A program made the position numbers and the translations under genes. 64,000 bases of DNA. It comes from Siphonodentalium dalli (taxonomy: Eukaryota; Mollusca; Scaphopoda; Gadilida; Siphonodentaliidae). The notes below the pieces were generated by a model, which saw nothing but the letters and a program-made list of their open reading frames with translations, did no database searches and was not told the origin of the DNA. Shown here in pieces: positions 57,026 to 64,000 of the stretch. Positions within the stretch are counted from its first letter, which is position 1. Each line of letters starts with the position of its first letter. Location: NCBI GenBank assembly GCA_032622095.1, contig CP136067.1, positions 75,914,705-75,978,704 of the forward strand, read 5' to 3'.

Positions 57026-57956
57026 AAGCCGGGCGCACACGTCGCAACAGTGTTGTATGCGTCATACAACATTGTTGTAAGCGTCTGCACACGCTACAAC
57101 AAAATGACACAAAAAATGTTATGCAACAATGTGGTGACTAACCGCACACGGCGAATTTGTTGTACAACAAGTCACGTGATAAAACGTCATCAAGTCACGT
57201 GTTTGCTGCATAATAATTTCAGCTCTGGGTTCCCCCCCCCCCCCCCCCCCAAGTTGATAGATGCGGAAAGCATGCATCAGGCTCGATTTTTCCAGGAATC
57301 TCTACCCTGGGCCTGGCTAACGCCCGTTATATATATATATATATACACTGAACCGATTTTGACCAATTTAGTACTTTTTCATAGGATAGGTTATATGGAG
57401 TTATCATTGAACCTCCAGACCATATATAATTTGGTTATTTTGTACCTCCTGTGTTATTGGGGAGGGGATATCAGGAGTTATTATTATACCTCCTTTATTA
57501 AATTATATGGAGTTATATATCAGTAAAACTCCATGGTGGGTGAGGGCATAATATAGCATACAGTACGCCAAACATGGACCTTGTTTTTTTTTATTTGGAC
57601 ATAGTTACTCTTACAAGTGTTTATAACTAAATCTCATGTCCTTTCATTATTAATGGGAATTTTGGAAGGAGCGTGTAAGTCTTGGACCTTGATTTGGAAC
57701 CTTCGTTCATATTAACTTTTTTTTAAATCAGCGCAGGCTTCGACCAATGATACATGACCAAGCGGAACAGGTTATTAGGTTCAAAATATGATGTAATTGT
57801 ATTTACCAGCCGCTTGAGCGATAGCCAACTCCTGTGTTGAATATATTGTTATTTTCAGTTCTATGTCTTGGTGAATTAACTTCCTGTCCAAGGGAATGAC
57901 ACACCCACATTTTGAAAATTGTACAGGTCTGGGTGAATCAACAATAAGCTGGATCA

Positions 57957-58197
57957 ATGAGTCGTGGCGATATTGGATCATCTAGCTCGGACCGATGGTT
58001 TCAGAGATTCATCCAACTCCGGTTGTGTGGCTCTATATAGGGCTCAGATCAACATTCTTGAGCAGCATTTCCATATGTGGAAGTCATAAATAATTCATGA
58101 CTTCCACACAGAGAATACCACTCCAGAACCCCCGACCCATAGTACCAAAACCACGGAACCGGGCATGGTAGTTCCAATATGGACATGACTCGCTTGA
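57957..58197. mobile_element. MITE, copy 2 of the family at 13456-13691
   Basis: Same order of segments as copy 1: GAGTCGTGGCGATATTGG, TTTCAGAGATTCATCCA, CATATGTGGAAGTC, AAAACCACGGAACCGGGC, CCAATATGGACATGACTC. More diverged than copy 1. Confidence 0.65.
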
Positions 58198-58340
58198 GTC
58201 AGAGACAGCCAGACAGGGCATATTGACCGACAATAGCCCGATCGGGCAATAATCGACTGATGGATCTTTCATCTTTGCATAACAGATGTTTCGCTCTGTA
58301 AAATATTTTTTAATGTTATTTCTCAATTGGTATAATTTAA

Positions 58341-58809
58341 AGGTACTCAACCCGTAAAGAGGGTCCCCATCTCAACAGATTCCAACAACAACAATCCGAT
58401 CAGAGGGTCCTATATTACTATTTCTTTGGCTTTGGGGGTAAAAAATATTTGATTCGAGTCGAGGAACCCATCAAACAAAGCTCAGAGTTATTAGATATTG
58501 ATTTTTCAAATTTGTTATGTTCTCGAGATGAGTACTAATAACTGCCGTAATCTGCTCTGGATGTGTACTCCAAATCTATTCAAACAGACAAGGATGAATA
58601 ACTCTAAAATCAAGTGGTAATTTTAACGCAATTTTGACTGAGTTCTGGGCCAGATAGTATTCCCGATAATGAAAAATAATAGATTTCTAAAATCGATATC
58701 TAACAAATCTGAGCTTTGGTGGGTGACTTCCTCGACTCGAATCAAATATTTTTGACCGCCGAAGCCATTGAAATAGTAATTGAGAGGAGTTTTAACGGGT
58801 TGAGTACCT
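58341..58809. mobile_element. TTAA-flanked MITE, copy 2
   Basis: TTAA at 58337-58340 and 58810-58813; ends AGGTACTCAACCCGT and ACGGGTTGAGTACCT. Arms extend about 150 bases inward (TATTTGATTCGAGTCGAGGA and its inverse). Nested inside the 57026-59540 element. Confidence 0.8.
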
Positions 58810-59540
58810 TTAACTATAAATTTTCACGGTAAACATCCATCAATTCTACGTGTAAATAGGAACCAGCAAATAATTTATAGTCAAGTTTGGCTATTAATTT
58901 TATAGATCAATCGCTGAATCAGTGCCGGTGGTTCAATCAGTTTTAATTTTCAGACCTGTACAAGCTGTATATAGACAGTGTAGTTTGGACAAATTACAAT
59001 ATTGTCAAGACATGGGAAGTGGAACACCATTGGATAGAAATGTATTCACCAAGACCTATATTATGCAGTAGTCAGTGCAGTACTGGAGAACTGAACTGAA
59101 GACAGTGAAGTGTCAGGAGAATCATTTTCACTCTCAGAATGCCATGTGCTGGTGAATAAAATCAAATCACATTTCAAACCCAGGAACCACTCCGCTCGGT
59201 CAAACTATATCGTTTCTCAATGTCTGCGCCTATTTTGTTCGAAAGCATGCTTCAGTTTTCAATGTTAGTTCAAAATATCGACTGTAATTAATATCGAGGT
59301 GGGAGCCGCCATGTTTCTCGTCACCTTCAGATTTGACGCTGTACGTCATAGACTAAAAATAGAACGCTGTCCATCCATTGGCTGCAACAAGCAACAAAAT
59401 CAAAATAATTTGATCATTCCCAACAATGTTGCACAACAAAAAATTGTTGCGTGCAACAAAAAACACGCGGTACCGCACACGTCGCAACAATGTTGTACAA
59501 CAATGTTGTGCAACATTGTTGCGACGTGTGCGGCCGGCTT

Positions 59541-60713
59541 ACTAAGTAATTGTCTGTTGTTCAATGCCCGAATGTTAGTTCGTTTATTTCTTGGTAAGAC
59601 AACCCAAGCGCAGTGTATTATGCAATTAAGAACCATCAAAAGAAAGTAGGGCCTGTATCGTATAAACTGACGTAGCCAGAGTAGAGATTCGTCGCATGAT
59701 CTAGTCGTATTAATATATTTTACATGTGGATTGTCAATTTCCCGCGACCACCGCGAAAATGACAACTTTGGAAAAAATAACTTTAACAGCATCCGTTTTC
59801 CCTAACAGCGAGCAATTCAGCAGGACCAACCAGCATCATAAAACATTAGCAGGACCAGGCGTGATATTTTCTCCATGTTTTATTCCAATATAGTGTTGTT
59901 ACCAATTTCTTCTACAGGTTGAGCTCACCATGACAAGACTATAATAATAATGGTGCATGCATGATTGTGAGGAGCCCGAAGATGACCGAGAGAAAACCTT
60001 GAAAAATATGATGATGAGGCGGACCAGTTATTCATGGAATATTTATTCGTGATATTAAAAGAAACACAACTCAAAAGCGTATCTCTTTCATCCCCATGCA
60101 CCATTGATACGGGCTTGTAAACACGGTTTAATTAATTTCTGATATATGTGATTCGTTACCAATAGCAAAATGTCAATAACGTTTAAAAACGAAATGTTTT
60201 TGGTGCCCATGCAGCTGAATTTCGACCGTATTTTTAAGAAACGATTCATATTCTCTATCGAGCCATCGGCGGCATAATTCGTCGAAAACAACATTAGACG
60301 AGTAGTCCGTGCATGGGCCAAGCCAGATATTTTTCGAGTTGGCTGCACCCCCCCCCTCCCCCCCCCCACTCCAACAAAGGTTTTTATATATCAAATTAAA
60401 GGTCATCATTTGGCGCATAAGATTTTGATTGTTGCCCGTTTCAGAAAGTGTCCCAAAATAGATATTTCAGGGAAGACAACTCTTACCCCTAAAATGAAAT
60501 GAAAATTTTCTCGAGTACAAGTGTCAGGGCATAAACAAATTATTGCGGTTATAAACTGCACAATATATCGTTTTCATTATTAAGAAATGATCATAAAATG
60601 ACACGAGATAAAAAAAACAAGACAGTCAATGACTGTGGGTCGCTCACCAGACTGCAAGGACTGAGAAGACAGGGACTCTGAAGACTACAAGAGTCAGTAC
60701 TTGACAGAATCAC
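59541..60713. other. No gene seen
   Basis: AT-rich with a long C run at about 60348-60367. No recognisable coding. Confidence 0.4.
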
Positions 60714-60717
60714 TTAA

Positions 60718-62284
60718 CCCTTTGAACCCGACTGGCCGCAAAAGCGGCCAGCCAGAAAACGTTCATACACCCGACTGGCCGCAAAAGCGGCCAGCAGCGT
60801 TCAGTGACATCATAAACCTATGTAGCATGTGTATACATGTTATAACCATTGGTATATCCACTTATATATATGTAAATGATCCCAAGGAACTTCAGCAGTG
60901 CCATGGGTGCTTGTGTATGAGTTTGTTGCCGACTAGTTGGGGTAGAAAAACATGCGCATGCGCACAATTCAACAAACGTACATTATTTGAAGCGATTCGG
61001 GTAAAGCTCTACATTGTTGCGCGGTTCGCAGGATTGTAGAAAGACACCATTTCGATCACTCTTTTTGGTTTAAATTAGTATTGCATACACAATCAGTATT
61101 CTGTCATATGTGAGGAAGGCGCACGCAGTTTCTTATTTGAGTCGATTTGTTTCGCGCATGCGCATAGGATAAAATGATAAATGTATGGATTTTTGTGAAA
61201 TGATACAATCACATCAAGGATCTCCATAATACATAAATTTTCGTTATACAGCCGCACGTTTTGACATTGCACCAGAGTAGTACTGTGGAAATGGGTTGCA
61301 TGGTCACAATATTATCTAGTTCGATCTACTTGCGGGTGTACATTACAAACACGTGGTCAAATCGTGCATTATTGAGCAATTATGTAAAGTTTAAGACCCG
61401 TGGCACCATTTGAACATGACCATCACCGTGCCATATAGGCGATGTCTAAAACGTGACGTAATGCCATTGAATGCACAGGGAATTGGTGTCATTCGATCAC
61501 TTGGGCTATATGCTTAGCAATCATTGATACCGTTAAATACAAACTACATGTAGGTTCAATCTTCTGACCTGATGTATCTCCAGTTTCACAATAGGGTATT
61601 GACTGCATAGAAAATGCTGTTTCTTAGCGCGGAATTATACGACGCTATAAGCTATAATTGCATTATACTTTCAGTTCCGGATAGTTGCTTAGAAACTGTT
61701 ACCAGGGAGTGATCGTGTGGCAAAGTATACCGTTCTAAAAAAATACACAGTGGCCCATGGGAACATACCTGTAAAATTTCAGACCTGTAGCACCATTTGA
61801 ACATAACCATCAGCATGTGCATTCCAAGAATGTCTAAATTGGGGCATAATACAATTGGACTCACATGGCAATAGTGTCATTCGATCATTTGGGGTATTTG
61901 CTTAGCAACAGTTGCTACCCTTAGATACAAGTTAGGATCAGACTAATGGCCAGATATATCTCAATTTTCACAATAGGGTGTTGACTGCATCAAAAACGCC
62001 ATTTCCTTGGGCTGAATTACGACCGTAAAAGCTATAATTGTATTTTACTTTCAATATCAGGTAGAAGCCTAGCAACCGTTACCAGGGAGTGACCGCGTGG
62101 CAATGTAACCAGATCGTAAAATAATCAGTGGTCCATGGGGAACATACATCTAAAGTTTCAGAAAAGTGACACCACTTGAACATAAACAACACCATACATC
62201 TAAACACTGGCCACAATATAAAAGATACCACTGGGAGCCCAGGGTCAGGGTGTCGATCGTTGTGGGGAGCCAGGGTTCAAAGGG
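60718..62284. mobile_element. piggyBac-like nonautonomous element, 1.57 kb
   Basis: Flanked by TTAA (60714-60717 and 62285-62288) with ends CCCTTTGAACCC and GGGTTCAAAGGG, a perfect 12-bp inverted pair starting CCC as in piggyBac transposons. Near the left end the hairpin CTGGCCGCAAAAGCGGCCAG occurs twice (about 60730 and 60774). The interior holds tandem repeats of about 390 bp. No transposase frame. Confidence 0.8.
61385..62240. repeat. Tandem repeat of about 390-bp units inside the piggyBac-like element
   Basis: Two diverged full units and a partial third, marked by CACCATTTGAACAT(G/A)ACCAT, CACAATAGGGT(A/G)TTGACTGC and GTTACCAGGGAGTGA. Confidence 0.8.
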
Positions 62285-62288
62285 TTAA

Positions 62289-62870
62289 GTTCTAAACATG
62301 GACATAGCTGGATGTTCTCAAATGAGCAGGGTTCTTCGCCTTGAAATTTCTAATTGCACATCACTGACAAATTTCCAACCTCTTACCTTTTAAAGAGGAC
62401 AACCATACCACAGTACTAAGTTCACAAAAATCACTTTGTACATTCCTCTTAGGTTGAATTTTACGACTGGTACCAGCTGTACTTCAAGCTTTCAAACGTT
62501 TGATAATTACCAACCTGACACCCCCATAAAGTTCAAATATGTGGCCAATTCGGTCCAACAGTTTAACCTGAAGTAGAAACATATGGACTGATGGTTTAAA
62601 AACATACATGTTAGAAAATCAAACCAAACTACGAGAACAGTTCTAACTTATTTTTGGTGTGAACATCTAATCTACAACTAATTTAGTATCGGGCATGAAA
62701 TTTTTAACTTTTGATCAAAATAGGGGGTCAAATCTCCACCCCTCTATACTCCCTCCCCATTGCCTCAAACATTGCCCGCACCCAGGCTGTCTAGAAAGCA
62801 ATATTATTATACCAGTACCCGCAAACAGCATAGAGGAGAGTTAAATCTCTTATATCTGCCCCTATTAGAA
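62289..62870. other. No gene seen
   Basis: AT-rich sequence with TTTCCAACCT near 62372 and TTTTTAACTTTTGATCAAAA near 62700, again from the dispersed motif family. Confidence 0.35.
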
Positions 62871-62879
62871 CAAATGTGA

Positions 62880-64000
62880 ATCCTCATCTATGAGATCCAT
62901 TCATCTAGTAATATCAATATACCCCCCAATTTTCTTTGAAAAATCAGGGTATGATTTCACCTGGATAAGTGCTGGTTAAGAAACTAATATTGGAACAGCC
63001 GAGTCTGTATTTAGTGTCTGACCTTTGCAGGTGAATTTAATGACAATATTCCGCAAGGTGGACTAACATCACCGAATTCACCCTCTGGGGACCTCATTTC
63101 CTAAAAAATTCCTAAAATCGGAACCCCAGTCACCCAAGGCCCCTCCATACCAAATATAAGCTATACAGGCCTAATGGTTCTTGAGAAAAAACTGTTTTAA
63201 GACTTACTATGGAGGGAAAGAGTTATGGCCCTGGATTGGCACCTACATGAATTTGATGTGATGAACTTAATTGAACAAATCTAGACACCTAGGGAACATG
63301 CACACTGAACTATATAAACACATTCCGTCTTTAATATGGAGAAGAAATCAATTGTTGATAGATGGATGGATAGACATCTCAACAGGCAGACAGATAGAAG
63401 ACAAATTTAATCCAATATATACCCCCCCCCCCCATTTTTCTTTGAATATTAGTCGTATGATTTCATCTGGATAAGTGGTGATTAAAAAAATAATATGAAA
63501 TGGCCAAACCTGAATTTAGTATGTCTGACATTTGCAGAATTAGGTCCCAAAAATGTGGATTTAATGACAATATTCTGTAAGGCAGGCTAGCATCACCAAA
63601 TTCATCCCCAATCTGATTAGGCCTCAATGGCCAATAAAACCAAGTCCTACAGTTGAAGTTGGTGATACACACCCATTGAGCACCTCAATTATGCATTTTA
63701 TCTTCTGCAAATTAGGAGGACATTGAAACTGAACAGGTGGAAAAAAGTGACTAAATCAATGAAGTCCTACAGTTGAAGTTGGTGATACACACCCATTGAG
63801 CACCTCAATTATGCATTTTATCTTCTGCAAATTAGGGGGACATTGAAACTGAACAGGTGGAAAAGTGACTAAATCAAACTGTCAATTTGATACTTAGGAT
63901 ACTTCCCAGAAGATGAGGACTAAGCAGAATTAGGTCCCTGGCGGGTGTATTTGGTGATGCTAGCATGCTGTATGGGGTAGCAATACTAAATTCACCATCT
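62880..64000. repeat. Noncoding direct-repeat array running off the right edge
   Basis: Sequence at 62920-63090 recurs at about 63420-63605 (ATACCCCCC, TTTCTTTGAA, ATGATTTCA(C/T)CTGGATAAGT, TTTAATGACAATATTC). Within the second unit a 120-bp segment is duplicated almost perfectly at 63643-63762 and 63763-63880. Fragments (TTAGGTCCC, GGTGATGCTAGCATG) continue to the end of the window. Confidence 0.8.

Larger units (their letters stand above)
57026..59540. mobile_element. 2.5-kb nonautonomous transposon with GTTGCAACA-rich inverted ends
   Basis: The left end AAGCCGGGCGCACACGTCGC and right end GCGACGTGTGCGGCCGGCTT are inverted with one mismatch; both sides are rich in GTTGTACAACA-type palindromes (57040-57170, 59425-59520). 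It contains two smaller MITEs (57957-58197 and 58341-58809), a long C run near 57225 and no transposase. Target duplication unclear (ACTTA left, ACTAA right). Confidence 0.7.

Noticed and set aside
60701-61039. 112-residue open frame starting at the piggyBac-like end
   Set aside because: Starts outside the element and runs through its terminal repeat and hairpins; no recognisable domain.

Overview
This window looks like a repeat-dominated stretch of an animal nuclear genome, probably a marine invertebrate (lophotrochozoan or invertebrate deuterostome; I cannot place it further). The reasons are GT-AG introns, several kinds of non-LTR retrotransposon remnants, a Penelope-like element with a GIY-YIG nuclease domain, many TIR/MITE families, microsatellites, and no prokaryote-style operons. 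Nearly all recognisable coding sequence belongs to decayed mobile elements.

Layout. 0-2.5 kb: a broken non-LTR retrotransposon with an SGNH/GDSL-like ORF1 and an APE-type endonuclease, both invaded by (GAY)n microsatellites. 3.25-5.26 kb, 34.27-37.67 kb and 53.55-54.56 kb: three head-to-tail arrays of short modular Helitron-like elements (types A, B and C), each unit ending in a hairpin plus CTAGT. 5.5-15 kb: LINE tail, degenerate tandem repeats, palindromic MITEs. 15.2-38.7 kb: the only plausible resident gene, two phase-compatible exons of a predicted secreted protein plus a possible third exon, separated by introns of about 2.7 and 19.8 kb. The big intron holds a LINE 5' fragment (minus), an inverted cluster of five copies of a basic/Pro-rich ORF family (20.2-24.7 kb), a LINE C-terminal fragment, a 4.0-kb transposon with about 1-kb inverted arms around a dead zinc-finger gene (28.18-32.22 kb), and inverted 16-bp iteron arrays (33.0 and 38.0 kb).

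40.9-52.9 kb is a nest: a palindromic, head-to-head element carrying two broken copies of an invertebrate mobile protein family; a 395-bp Helitron-like insert and a Penelope-like element lie in its right arm; the Penelope element is split by a 5.5-kb TIR element, which contains a zinc-finger-derived tandem array whose units all lack their second Cys and second His. Because the left arm preserves the uninterrupted sequence, insertion sites and target duplications can be read directly. 53-64 kb holds more MITEs (including two TTAA-flanked copies of one family), a 2.5-kb TIR element, a piggyBac-like 1.57-kb element with internal tandem repeats, and a noncoding tandem array running off the right edge.

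No functional pathway is encoded here. The interest lies in nested mobile elements and in the regular transcription-factor-like motifs and palindromes amplified by them. All family assignments are by eye; no alignment or search was run.
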